Virus record (IMG/VR): IMGVR_UViG_3300047553_000097
Location: 1-20,665 of that record
Direction: 5' to 3' (one strand)
Source of the DNA: a virus
Length of the DNA: 20,665 nt
In this document: positions 8,436 through 15,325 of the stretch, piece after piece
How the letters are laid out: each line of letters opens with the position of its first letter
Position numbering within the stretch: the stretch's first letter is position 1
Made by a program: the position numbers and the translations under genes
Notes under the pieces: generated by a model
The model's input: the letters and a program-made list of their open reading frames with translations, nothing else
Databases searched by the model: none
Told to the model about the DNA's origin: nothing

Positions 8436-9731
8436 ATGGCAACTATAGTTGAAGGTTTATTTGGTTTAACGCCTGAAATGTATGGTCAACAACAGCGTGT
8501 TTCTGCTTTAAGCGAAGGCGCTCAGTTGGCTCAAATGAGTCCAGAGGCTCGTGGTCAAGCTCTTATTTATGCAGGCACTCAAGGTCTTGGTAGGGCTATT
8601 GGTGGCGCTTTGGGTGCAGAAGACCCTCAGTTGCGTCTAATTAGCACTCGTAATGCTATTGCTCAACAGATTGACCAGACTGATCCTGAGTCGATTATGA
8701 AGGGCGCTCAGATGTTGGCACAAGCAGGCGACCAACAAGGTGCTATGTCTTTGGCTCAGTATGCTCGTCAAGCGCAGAGTGAGATGGCTCTTGTTCAACA
8801 AAGAAAAGCCGCAGAACAATCATCTTTGGCAACTGCGTCTAAGACTCAATTATCTGTCAGACAAGAAGAGCAATTGCGTGATGAGTTGTCAAAACTTGGC
8901 CCTGATGCAACACAAGAGCAGATTCTTAGTGTGGTGACTAAATATGGTTCACCAGATAAAGTTTTGGCTTCTTTGCAAGGTTCTGCTGACAGACAATTGG
9001 CTAATCAGGCACGAGTTGATGCGGCTAAAGTGGCTGCTGACGCTCGAATTGATGCGGCTCGTGAAGCAGGTGCAACACGAGTACAAATTGCTCAAATGCA
9101 AGCAGATGCTCGTAGAGATATTGCACAAATGGCTCAGTCATTTAAACAATCTCAATCTGAACAGCCTTTGAGTTCAAAAGAGTTGCAAAAGCGTGAAGCC
9201 TCATTCCCACAGGCTACTTCTGCAATCAAAAGTTTTGAAACTAAATCTGACTCATTCGTCAAAGACATTGAGAAGTTGCGTGATCACCCTGGTCTTCCAG
9301 AAATCACAGGTTTTGCTGCAGGTCGTTTGCCTGGCATTACAGCCAATGGTCGTGCCGCTCAAGCCTTGTACGACAAGATTGTTGCAAAAGGTGGTTTCCA
9401 AGCCTTGCAAGACTTGCGTGATGCCTCTAAGACTGGTGGTGCTTTGGGTAATGTGTCTAACCAAGAGGGTAAACAGCTTACCGCCTCGTTTGGTGCTATT
9501 GATCGTAGACAAGATGTTAAGGATGTTCAAGAGGCTCTTAACCAAGCAATTGGTGACATTCAAGGCTCTAAAACACGTTTGAAAGAAGCCTACGATATGA
9601 CATACTCATACAAAGCTGAACAACCCAAAAAGAGCATGAGTTCTGAAGATGAACAAGCGTTAAACTGGGCAAATAGCAACCCCAAAGACCCTCGTGCGGC
9701 TCAAATCAAGAATCGTTTAGGAGTTAAATAA
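8436..9731 (+). CDS. Helical internal virion protein (putative ejection protein)
   Basis: 431 residues, almost all alpha-helical, Gln/Ala-rich. It opens MATIVEGLFGLTPEMYGQQQ, has a small hydrophobic Gly/Ala patch (GLGRAIGGALGAE), long heptad-like segments (residues about 110-235: EMALVQQRKAAEQ, ARVDAAKVAADARIDAAREA), then a more ordered C-terminal domain (GFAAGRLPGITANGRAAQAL, ASKTGGALGNVSNQEGKQLT). The last segment resembles the C-terminal part of proteins I have seen in phage internal-protein clusters. No catalytic motif is seen. AAGGA lies ahead of the ATG; the gap to the previous gene is 9 nt and to the next 1 nt, so the three large genes are one translation cluster. Confidence 0.6.
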   Translation: MATIVEGLFGLTPEMYGQQQRVSALSEGAQLAQMSPEARGQALIYAGTQGLGRAIGGALGAEDPQLRLISTRNAIAQQIDQTDPESIMKGAQMLAQAGDQQGAMSLAQYARQAQSEMALVQQRKAAEQSSLATASKTQLSVRQEEQLRDELSKLGPDATQEQILSVVTKYGSPDKVLASLQGSADRQLANQARVDAAKVAADARIDAAREAGATRVQIAQMQADARRDIAQMAQSFKQSQSEQPLSSKELQKREASFPQATSAIKSFETKSDSFVKDIEKLRDHPGLPEITGFAAGRLPGITANGRAAQALYDKIVAKGGFQALQDLRDASKTGGALGNVSNQEGKQLTASFGAIDRRQDVKDVQEALNQAIGDIQGSKTRLKEAYDMTYSYKAEQPKKSMSSEDEQALNWANSNPKDPRAAQIKNRLGVK

Positions 9732-9732
9732 G

Positions 9733-11772
9733 ATGGCAACCTTTGATCCTGACGCATATCTTGCTAAAACAACGACAGATTTTGACCCTAATAAATATTT
9801 AGGAATCAAAGAGGAAGTTTCAGATGAAACTTCTCGTTTGGCAGCACGATATCCTGCTCCTAAAGCAGAGCAAATACCAGGCTATGGTAAGCCAGTACCT
9901 TCGGCTAAGAATGAAAAGAATCTTAGCTTAAGTGAGTTGTTATATCGCAATATTGCCAAACCAGCAGTTGCTCCTACTGTTGAGGCTTTAGGTGCTGTTG
10001 GCGGTGGTCTTCTAGGCACTCCACTCGGCCCTGCTGGTATTGTTGGTGGTGCAGGTCTTGGTTATGGAATGGCTAAAGAAGCTCTTAAACTAGGTGACAT
10101 CTATCTTGGTGGAATGACTCCTGAAGAGGCTAAAACTGAGCCAGTTAAGAATATCCTTGAGGGTGCTACCTATGAGGCTGGTGGACGAGTTCTCGCTCCA
10201 TTGCTTGCCAAAGGTGTTGGTAAGGTGGTTGACTTAGCTAATGCTCCTGCTCAAAAAGCGGCTAGTTTGGCTAAGTTGTCATTGGGTAAAGATTTGCCTA
10301 CTGTTCTTACCGCTCTTCGCAATGCTCCAGAAGGTGCAAGTGTTGCAGACATAACAGCATCTATTAACAATCCAACATGGCAAGCATTGATTGATGATGC
10401 TTTGAAGCAAGACCCACAATTCTTGCGTAAGGTTCGTTTGTTTAACGAAGATGAGTCTTTGAAGGCTTTGTCTAAGTTGGCAGGTGGTGAGAATGCGGCT
10501 GAAGTACGCTCTGTTGCTGAGAAAGCTAAAGCGGCTTTAAACCAAATTACCACACCTTCTAGAGAAGCATCATTGAGCCGATCCAACCTTGGTAAGGCAG
10601 TAGCAGACTATGAAGCACAAGCAGGAATGTTGAGTGCTGAAGCTGCGGCTAAAGTTGCAGATGTTCGAAGATTGATTAACGCAGGTGAGTTGGCAGAAGC
10701 GGCAGGTCGTCTAGAGTTAATCAAGAAGGGTATTCCTGTTGGCTTTACTAAGTACACCTATAAGGGTGAATTGGCTCAAATGGCTGACAATTGGGCTTCC
10801 AAGGCGGCAGAAGCTTCTTTGGATTTAGGTCAAGGCGCTCGTTTCGCACAAGGCGCTGCCGATGCTTTGCGTTCTGTTGGTATCAAACCAATTGAAGGCG
10901 CTAGTTTGTCTAGAAGTATCTCTTCTATTGCAGATAATCCTCGTTTTGCAGGTGACGATGTATTGGTTGGCGCTGTTAAGAATGTTGCCGATGACATTGC
11001 CAAATGGACAAATAGTGGCGGTGTCGTAGATGCAGTTGCTTTGGATGCGATTCGTAAGAATTCTGTCAATGCGGCTATTCAGAAACTTCGCCCTGGTATT
11101 GATGCTTCATCACAGCGCAACCTTGCTTCTAAGGTTCTTGGTGACATTAGACCTATTATTGTTGACGCAATTGAAGAGTCTGGTGGCAAAGGCTATCGTC
11201 AGTACCTTACTGACTACACCAAAGGCATGGAGAAGATTGCACAGCGCAAGTTAACAGGTGAAGCACTCAAACTCTGGAAAACAAACAAAGATGGGTTTGT
11301 GCGTTTGGTACAGAATGAATCTCCTGAAGAGGTAGAGAGAATTCTTGGACCAGGCAAGTACAACATTGCATCAGAACTAGCGGATAGTTCAATGACTGTT
11401 TTGCGAGATCAGGCTAATAAGCGATTAACTCAAATTGCAGTTGGTGAGCAGATTAGCGAAGGTCAAGCGGCTCTGTCACAACTTCTTAAGCAACAAACCT
11501 CATTTATCCGATTCCCTTCGTATTTGAGCGTTTTAGCTTCATCTACAAACAAGGTGATTAGCGAGTTGGAAAGAGCAGTTGGACAGAAGACATTGAAGAC
11601 TTTGACAGAAGCCATGAAGACACCACAAGGTGCGGCTGATCTGTTGTCAACATTGCCTGCTGCTGAAAGAAACCAAGTGTTGAGGATATTGTCAGACCCA
11701 AGCCAATGGAGTCCAACAATAAGCACTTCCACGACATTTGGTCTTAAAAACGCTTTGGCAACAGAGCAGTGA
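9733..11772 (+). CDS. Large internal virion protein (putative ejection protein)
   Basis: 679 residues. The N-terminus has two tandem DPDAYLAKTTTDFDPNKYLG units (FDPxxYL), then a Pro-rich stretch and a hydrophobic Gly/Ala segment (residues about 85-115: VEALGAVGGGLLGTPLGPAG) that may be a membrane hairpin. The remainder is helical, Ala/Lys-rich, with EGASLSRSISSIADNPRFAG and a C-terminal LSTLPAAERNQVLRILSDPS. No lytic transglycosylase motif is visible, so I do not claim peptidoglycan cleavage. ATG is preceded by AGGAGTTAA at 9718-9726. Its TGA stop overlaps the ATG of a 30-codon membrane gene. Confidence 0.6.
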   Translation: MATFDPDAYLAKTTTDFDPNKYLGIKEEVSDETSRLAARYPAPKAEQIPGYGKPVPSAKNEKNLSLSELLYRNIAKPAVAPTVEALGAVGGGLLGTPLGPAGIVGGAGLGYGMAKEALKLGDIYLGGMTPEEAKTEPVKNILEGATYEAGGRVLAPLLAKGVGKVVDLANAPAQKAASLAKLSLGKDLPTVLTALRNAPEGASVADITASINNPTWQALIDDALKQDPQFLRKVRLFNEDESLKALSKLAGGENAAEVRSVAEKAKAALNQITTPSREASLSRSNLGKAVADYEAQAGMLSAEAAAKVADVRRLINAGELAEAAGRLELIKKGIPVGFTKYTYKGELAQMADNWASKAAEASLDLGQGARFAQGAADALRSVGIKPIEGASLSRSISSIADNPRFAGDDVLVGAVKNVADDIAKWTNSGGVVDAVALDAIRKNSVNAAIQKLRPGIDASSQRNLASKVLGDIRPIIVDAIEESGGKGYRQYLTDYTKGMEKIAQRKLTGEALKLWKTNKDGFVRLVQNESPEEVERILGPGKYNIASELADSSMTVLRDQANKRLTQIAVGEQISEGQAALSQLLKQQTSFIRFPSYLSVLASSTNKVISELERAVGQKTLKTLTEAMKTPQGAADLLSTLPAAERNQVLRILSDPSQWSPTISTSTTFGLKNALATEQ

Positions 11773-11864
11773 TGAAAGACTGGCTGTTCGCATTATGTAC
11801 GGCAGCCCTCGTCACAATATTTGTGATATTTTGTAGTATTGTTATTGTTTGGGCATTTCCGTGA
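11772..11864 (+). CDS. 30-residue single-TM peptide
   Basis: ATG at 11772 overlaps the previous TGA (ATGA) and the frame ends TGA at 11862-11864. The product is MKDWLFALCTA, then a strongly hydrophobic run (ALVTIFVIFCSIVIVWAF), then P. It is almost entirely one membrane helix with a short N-terminal Lys/Asp head. No separate Shine-Dalgarno is needed if it is coupled to the gene before. The overlap on both ends (the next gene starts GTG at 11861) supports it as a real gene despite the size. Its function is unknown; position ahead of the lysis genes suggests a role at the inner membrane. Coding status should be regarded as likely, not proven. Confidence 0.55.
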   Translation: MKDWLFALCTAALVTIFVIFCSIVIVWAFP

Positions 11865-11974
11865 TCGCCTTTCTCTTGGCGGCAACCATAGAGTACCGAT
11901 GTATTAAGTGGACTTGGACTGGTGATGTGTACAACAGAAGAGTTGTGTGCATTAAGTGGGAGAGAAAGAAATGA
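11861..11974 (+). CDS. 37-residue small phage protein with N-terminal hydrophobic segment
   Basis: GTG at 11861 overlaps the previous stop (GTGA) and the TGA at 11972-11974 overlaps the next ATG (ATGA). The product is MIAFLLAATIEYRCIKWTWT followed by GDVYNRRVVCIKWERKK. I remember small phage proteins with a GDVYNRxVxCxxWE ending, usually near internal-protein and lysis genes, which supports it as real; this is recall only. It has one short hydrophobic N-terminal run, two Cys (residues 14 and 30) and a basic tail. The function is unknown. The start being GTG and the tight chain of overlaps suggest expression by translational coupling. Confidence 0.6.
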   Translation: MIAFLLAATIEYRCIKWTWTGDVYNRRVVCIKWERKK

Positions 11975-12474
11975 TACCTATCGACCCGATGCAAGCATTA
12001 GATGGCCTCCAGAAGGCTATCGGGATGGTCAAGAAGGCTAGTAAGGTAGCCAATGATTTAGGCGGTCTAGCTCCGATGCTAGGCCAGATGTTCAATGCCA
12101 AGAGTGCTGCTACCAAAGCCATGCTTCAAGCCAAGCGTGACAAGAAGGGTAGCAACATGGGTACTGCACTTCAGATTGAGATGGCTTTGGAGCAGGCCAG
12201 AGCGTTTGAAGAAGAGTTGAAGATGCTGTTCATGCAGACTGGCAAGATTGATGTCTGGAACAAGATTAAGGCTCGTCAAGCTGAGATGGATTTGGCAGAT
12301 GCTAAAGAGATTAGCGCACTAAAAGCTGAGGAAAAAAAAGCCAAGCAAGCCGAACAAGAGCAGTTAGAGATGGCTATGTTAATTGGCGGGATAGCGTTCG
12401 TTCTACTTCTCGTTGGTATCGGCATAAACGAGTTGATGGATTTTTGTCAAACAACTAAACGCTGTGGACGATGA
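11971..12474 (+). CDS. Phage helical protein with C-terminal membrane anchor
   Basis: 167 residues from ATG at 11971. A longer frame could start at GTG 11956, but ATG 11971 overlaps the previous stop (ATGA) and has GGGAGAG 8 nt upstream, so it is preferred. It starts MIPIDPMQALDGLQKAIGMV, has a helical Lys/Glu/Ala-rich body with a coiled coil at residues 90-135, and ends with a TM helix (MLIGGIAFVLLLVGIGI) plus a short Cys-containing tail. The plan 'DPxxAl..a...vkk.....' with a coiled body and one C-terminal TM is one I recall from many marine and freshwater phages next to lysis genes. Its role is unknown; it probably sits on the inner membrane with its helices in the cytoplasm. Confidence 0.7.
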   Translation: MIPIDPMQALDGLQKAIGMVKKASKVANDLGGLAPMLGQMFNAKSAATKAMLQAKRDKKGSNMGTALQIEMALEQARAFEEELKMLFMQTGKIDVWNKIKARQAEMDLADAKEISALKAEEKKAKQAEQEQLEMAMLIGGIAFVLLLVGIGINELMDFCQTTKRCGR

Positions 12475-12626
12475 ATCGGTATCAAAAAGACTTTGACCTA
12501 GCTCTGCGAATCATTGTTTATGGTTTGGTGGCTCTATGGTTTCTTGGCTTTCTGAAGTTCCTCCCTGATGACTTGTCAGACAGAATTGTTAATCTTTTGC
12601 TTGGAAAGATTGGACTTGGCAAATGA
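12471..12626 (+). CDS. 51-residue single-TM protein
   Basis: ATG at 12471 overlaps the previous stop as ATGA; TGA at 12624-12626 overlaps the next start as ATGA. The product is MNRYQKDFDLALRIIVYGLV with a TM run IIVYGLVALWFLGFLKFL (residues 14-31), then PDDLSDRIVNLLLGKIGLGK, an amphipathic C-terminal helix. One TM with an amphipathic tail is seen in small holin or antiholin-like and other lysis-linked phage proteins, but I do not recognise a family. Chain position between the helical anchor protein and a soluble small protein suggests the same translation unit. Confidence 0.6.
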   Translation: MNRYQKDFDLALRIIVYGLVALWFLGFLKFLPDDLSDRIVNLLLGKIGLGK

Positions 12627-12799
12627 AAATTACTACTTATCAAGAGAACGCCAAGATGCTTTGGGAGGCTCATAGGGTGATCCACAAGCAGAATATGGAG
12701 CGTCTTGCCGAGCTAAACAGACAAGCTGAACAACAATGCAAAGCCCATGAGATTAAGACTCAATGGGTTAAGGCTACCTCTGTGGATGTCAAAGTATGA
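12623..12799 (+). CDS. 58-residue helical small protein
   Basis: ATG at 12623 overlaps the previous TGA (ATGA), and its TGA at 12797-12799 overlaps the ATG of the lipoprotein gene. The product MKITTYQENAKMLWEAHRVI continues with a charged helix (ERLAELNRQAEQQCKAHEIK) and no membrane segment. Trp/His/Arg content and heptad-like spacing suggest a small coiled-coil protein. I do not recognise it. Both ends use 4-nt overlaps in a chain of five small genes, which is the main evidence that it is translated. Confidence 0.55.
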   Translation: MKITTYQENAKMLWEAHRVIHKQNMERLAELNRQAEQQCKAHEIKTQWVKATSVDVKV

Positions 12800-13008
12800 A
12801 ATATTTGCTTATTTTGGTGGCAATCGCTCTGTCTGGTTGTGAAGACAGATATCGCTATAAGTGCCAGAACCCTGACCACTTCCATGCCGAAGAGTGTCAA
12901 AAGCCTAAGTGCTTGTTCACCCAACAATGTCCTGAGTACTTGGTAGCACCAATCTTGGAGAAAAAGGTAAACGATGTCCAACAACCAGAAGCCAAACCTA
13001 ACAACTGA
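12796..13008 (+). CDS. Small Cys-rich phage lipoprotein
   Basis: 70 residues. The signal MKYLLILVAIALSGC has a clear lipobox (ALSGC, lipidated Cys15). The mature part EDRYRYKCQNPDHFHAEECQ has Cys at 23, 34, 39 and 45, all spaced CxxP-like, then an acidic/Pro tail. I recall small phage lipoproteins with a YRYxCQDPxxW pattern. It should be exported and anchored to a membrane; the Glu at +2 gives no clear inner-membrane retention (Asp) signal. The ATG overlaps the preceding stop (ATGA), and its 3' end overlaps the next gene by 35 nt. It is the first of two lipoproteins in the lysis area; the other is the embedded o-spanin. Confidence 0.75.
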   Translation: MKYLLILVAIALSGCEDRYRYKCQNPDHFHAEECQKPKCLFTQQCPEYLVAPILEKKVNDVQQPEAKPNN

Positions 13009-13510
13009 AGAGTTCGAAGTCCGAGTTTGGGGCTTTGTTGTGGTCGTTGTGACCTGCATTCTTTGCTTCATTGTTATTGCACTTCTGTACTCTGTCACTT
13101 TTGTTACTCAACCTATCAAAAGTATGGCTCCGATTGACCAAGCCTACACAAAGATGCTGAACGACATCGTTTTGCTTATCGTTGGCGGTATTGGTGGTGT
13201 GATGACAAAGAGGGCGGCAGGAGCAGCGGCAAAGGCTTTTGGAGCGCCTCAACCTCCAATGCAACCAATGTGTCAACCAATGGGTTTTAACGGCTCTATG
13301 GGCGGTTTTAATCAATCCTATGGGTCTTCCTTTGCACCTTCTAATGGTCTGCAAACATGGACATCACCTTCTGGTGCTTTGCCTGCATGGGTGAATCCTC
13401 CTTTAGATGAGTCTTGGACACCTGGCCCACCGCCAACCACTCCACCAGACCATTTGGAAGACGATGAAGAACGTGTTGAGTTGGCTAAAGCTCGTGAGGA
13501 GGCAGAATAA
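12974..13510 (+). CDS. Two-TM membrane protein, possible holin
   Basis: 178 residues. A charged N-terminal head (TTEEFEVRVWG) leads into TM1 (FVVVVVTCILCFIVIALLYS, residues 21-40) and a weaker second hydrophobic segment (IVLLIVGGIGGVMT, about 65-78), followed by a basic/Ala patch, a Met/Pro/Gly-rich stretch (PPMQPMCQPMGFNGSMGGFN), a Pro-rich linker (GPPPTTPPDH) and an acidic tail (LEDDEERVELAKAREEAE). Two TMs directly before the spanin and endolysin genes suggest a holin, but the tail is unusually long for one. ATG at 12974 overlaps the lipoprotein gene by 35 nt with AAGG at about -10. Function is inferred. Confidence 0.6.
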   Translation: MSNNQKPNLTTEEFEVRVWGFVVVVVTCILCFIVIALLYSVTFVTQPIKSMAPIDQAYTKMLNDIVLLIVGGIGGVMTKRAAGAAAKAFGAPQPPMQPMCQPMGFNGSMGGFNQSYGSSFAPSNGLQTWTSPSGALPAWVNPPLDESWTPGPPPTTPPDHLEDDEERVELAKAREEAE

Positions 13511-14007
13511 TGCTACCTATCCCACTACCTTGGCTGATTGTTGGTGTTTTAGTATCTCTTTTTGGTACATACCGAGTAGGGCATCACTATGGGTGGTTAG
13601 AGCGAGATAACGACATGAAGATCGCTATTGCCAAAAAGAATGAAGAATCTCGTAAAACTGAACAGAAACTTACTGAACAACTTAATGCAAATGCTTCAAA
13701 ACTTCAGGAGACCCAAGATGTTATCAATCAGAAACAGTCTGCTTTGGATCGTGCCATTCGTGCTGGTCGGGTGCGGCTCAACACCGCAAGTTGTATATCA
13801 GCCCCCGCAAATCCCACCATTGCCACCGCAAATCAAGAAACAAGAAGTGAACCTGACAGACAGGTTAACGAAGCTACTGATGCCGAACGAGCAACCCTCC
13901 TCGCCATCGCAGAAATAGTGGCACAGGGAGATAAGAATACTGCCGCATTGAATGCTTGCGTAGACGCATACGAGAATGTAAGGAATCTGTTGAATGATAA
14001 ACGCTGA
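13510..14007 (+). CDS. i-spanin (Rz-like)
   Basis: 165 residues. One N-terminal TM (PLPWLIVGVLVSLFGTYRVG, residues about 5-24) is followed by a periplasmic coiled coil (ESRKTEQKLTEQLNANASKL) and a C-terminal ALNACVDAYENVRNLL motif typical of Rz-like proteins. i-Spanins span the periplasm from the inner membrane and pair with an outer-membrane lipoprotein to fuse the membranes at lysis. The start TAATG overlaps the previous stop and has GAGGAGG upstream. An o-spanin reading frame lies wholly inside it in the +1 frame, and the endolysin start overlaps its 3' end by 14 nt. Confidence 0.85.
   Translation: MLPIPLPWLIVGVLVSLFGTYRVGHHYGWLERDNDMKIAIAKKNEESRKTEQKLTEQLNANASKLQETQDVINQKQSALDRAIRAGRVRLNTASCISAPANPTIATANQETRSEPDRQVNEATDAERATLLAIAEIVAQGDKNTAALNACVDAYENVRNLLNDKR
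13718..13918 (+). CDS. o-spanin (Rz1-like lipoprotein), embedded in the i-spanin gene
   Basis: 66 residues from ATG 13718, read in the +1 frame of the i-spanin gene. A longer frame starts upstream at 13628, but AGGAG at 13706-13710, 7 nt before ATG 13718, and the signal that starts there decide the start. The signal MLSIRNSLLWIVPFVLVGC ends in a lipobox (LVGC, Cys19). The mature part GSTPQVVYQPPQIPPLPPQ is Pro-rich, as in Rz1, and is followed by LTDRLTKLL. It should be sorted to the outer membrane and bind the i-spanin C-terminus. It is completely embedded (like lambda Rz1 within Rz). Confidence 0.88.
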   Translation: MLSIRNSLLWIVPFVLVGCGSTPQVVYQPPQIPPLPPQIKKQEVNLTDRLTKLLMPNEQPSSPSQK

Positions 14008-14590
14008 ACAACTAAAGCAACTACATATTGGCCCTGAGTGGCTAGATGGGTTAAATGCTACTTTTGAGAAGTTTGACATCTCAACACCACTTCGTATGGC
14101 GGCTTTTATTGGTCAATGCGGGCATGAAAGCGGTAACTTTAAGATGCTGACCGAAAACTTAAATTATCGTGCTGAGGCTTTACAGAAACTGTGGCCTAAA
14201 CGCTTTGATGCTGCCAAGGCTCAGGCGTGTGCAAGAAACCCAAAGATGATCGCTACAGTCGTTTATAGCAATCGTATGGGCAACAGGGATGAGGCTTCTG
14301 GGGACGCTTGGCGTTTTATTGGCAGAGGCTGTATCCAGCTAACTGGCTCTAGCAATTATTACCATGCAGGGCAAGCTCTTGGTGTGGACTTCATTATGAA
14401 CCCTGAGTTAGTCGCTACACCAATGTATGCCGCACTAACCGCAGGGTGGTTCTGGAATACGCATAAGCTAAACCAATACGCTGACTCCAGAGATTACAAG
14501 ACTATGTGCAAAAAAATTAACGGGGGCTTTATCGGTCTTGCAGATCGAGAAAAGCATATAAATCACGCACTAGCAGTTCTTACTGCTTAA
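13994..14590 (+). CDS. Endolysin, glycoside hydrolase family 19 (chitinase-like)
   Basis: 198 residues. GH19 signature: FIGQCGHESGNFKMLTENLN, with E45 as the general acid and E54 as the second carboxylate, then KIATVVYSNRMGN-like (YSNRMGNRDEASGDAWRFIG), GRGCIQLTGSSNYY, and a C-terminal FWNTHKLN...KKINGG. Phage GH19 enzymes cleave the glycan strand of peptidoglycan. No signal peptide or SAR segment is seen, so release into the periplasm should need a holin. ATG at 13994 follows AGGAA (13981-13985). Its TAA shares bases with the TAA of the convergent MazG-like gene. Confidence 0.92.
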   Translation: MINAEQLKQLHIGPEWLDGLNATFEKFDISTPLRMAAFIGQCGHESGNFKMLTENLNYRAEALQKLWPKRFDAAKAQACARNPKMIATVVYSNRMGNRDEASGDAWRFIGRGCIQLTGSSNYYHAGQALGVDFIMNPELVATPMYAALTAGWFWNTHKLNQYADSRDYKTMCKKINGGFIGLADREKHINHALAVLTA

Positions 14591-14889
14591 TCTTTCACAA
14601 AAACTCCGCTTGGAAGTAGAGTTCCTGTGCGACTTTTTATGGTGTCATAGGCTGATTCCATGCAACTGACTAAATCAATGTCTTGCAAGGCACAGTAGTT
14701 GACCATACAAACCATAACGTCACCAACTCCATCGATTATTCCATCTTTGTCTTTCTTGATGGTTGCATCTGCTAGTTCACCTAACTCTGACATAGCTTTG
14801 AGAAGCTGAGTTTCTGGTGTGCTGTTGGGGATGATGCGTCTTTGCTCTGACCAACCAATAATCTTCATTTCTACTTGAGCATATGACAT
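14587..14889 (-). CDS. MazG-like nucleotide pyrophosphohydrolase
   Basis: 100 residues from ATG 14889. A longer frame extends to 14970, but GGAGG about 9 nt before ATG 14889 and the TAATG overlap with the upstream gene fix this start. The core MSELGELADATIKKDKDGII then DGVGDVMVCMVNY matches the MazG-type alpha-helical metal site (E35xxE38 ... D53xxxD57). Such enzymes hydrolyse NTPs or dNTPs to NMP plus PPi, and phage versions are thought to alter nucleotide or ppGpp levels; the substrate here is not known. It ends the leftward operon. Confidence 0.78.
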   Translation of the reverse strand: MSYAQVEMKIIGWSEQRRIIPNSTPETQLLKAMSELGELADATIKKDKDGIIDGVGDVMVCMVNYCALQDIDLVSCMESAYDTIKSRTGTLLPSGVFVKD

Positions 14890-15080
14890 TACTTTTTTCC
14901 TCCATCTATTCTGTTTTGTTTTAGGTGAATTCCTGTGATTCGCTTTAACCAACAGGACTGGCATATCCATTTGTGACCATTTTCAATCCCGCCTTCTGGT
15001 GGTTTATCTGTATCGCATGTATTACAGAATTTGAACTTATGGGTTGAGAAAGTCGAACCCATATCTATTGATGGCATCAT
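14889..15080 (-). CDS. Small zinc-finger-like protein
   Basis: 63 residues. Two CxxC pairs, C19-N-T-C22 and C40-Q-S-C43, with GHKWICQSCW between, look like a zinc knuckle; the rest is a short N-terminal arm and a basic C-terminal tail (LKQNRIDGGKK). It could bind nucleic acid or protein. The start is the first of two tandem ATG codons (15080, 15077), with GGAG upstream; it overlaps the previous gene by 4 nt. The TAA stop overlaps the MazG-like ATG. Confidence 0.6.
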   Translation of the reverse strand: MMPSIDMGSTFSTHKFKFCNTCDTDKPPEGGIENGHKWICQSCWLKRITGIHLKQNRIDGGKK

Positions 15081-15325
15081 GCCTCCATCTCCTTAATAGT
15101 TGTTTGTAGGGCTTCTAATGAGGATGCCAAAATAGAGTACGAACCAATTGGCGTGTCTGGATACCACTGCAACACCCAAACACTGTCCTCAGCAATGGCT
15201 TTTTTTAGTTCTTCAGGCGAAACAAAGTCATCACAGTCGTAATGCTCCTCAATTGTTTCGTACACATCACGATGTGAGTTATGAGTTAAGTACAAACCGC
15301 ATTTATGCTTTGGTAGCCAGTTCAT
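15077..15325 (-). CDS. Hypothetical phage protein
   Basis: 82 residues: MNWLPKHKCGLYLTHNSHRD, then YETIEEHYDCDDFVSPEELK, a Trp-rich middle (VWVLQWYPDTPIGSY) and a C-terminal helix (LEALQTTIKEMEA). It has the acidic, mixed alpha/beta character of small phage proteins with no known enzyme motif. I do not recognise it. ATG at 15325 overlaps the previous TGA (ATGA); GGGGGA lies about 4 nt upstream. It belongs to a run of six genes linked by 4-nt overlaps. Confidence 0.65.
   Translation of the reverse strand: MNWLPKHKCGLYLTHNSHRDVYETIEEHYDCDDFVSPEELKKAIAEDSVWVLQWYPDTPIGSYSILASSLEALQTTIKEMEA

Noticed and set aside
11956-12474. GTG start at 11956 for the helical anchor protein
   Set aside because: ATG 11971 is better placed: ATGA overlap with the previous gene and GGGAGAG 8 nt upstream.
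12998-13354. 118-codon and neighbouring minus-strand frames opposite the lysis genes
   Set aside because: They oppose well-supported genes with lipobox and TM features and show no ribosome sites or domains.
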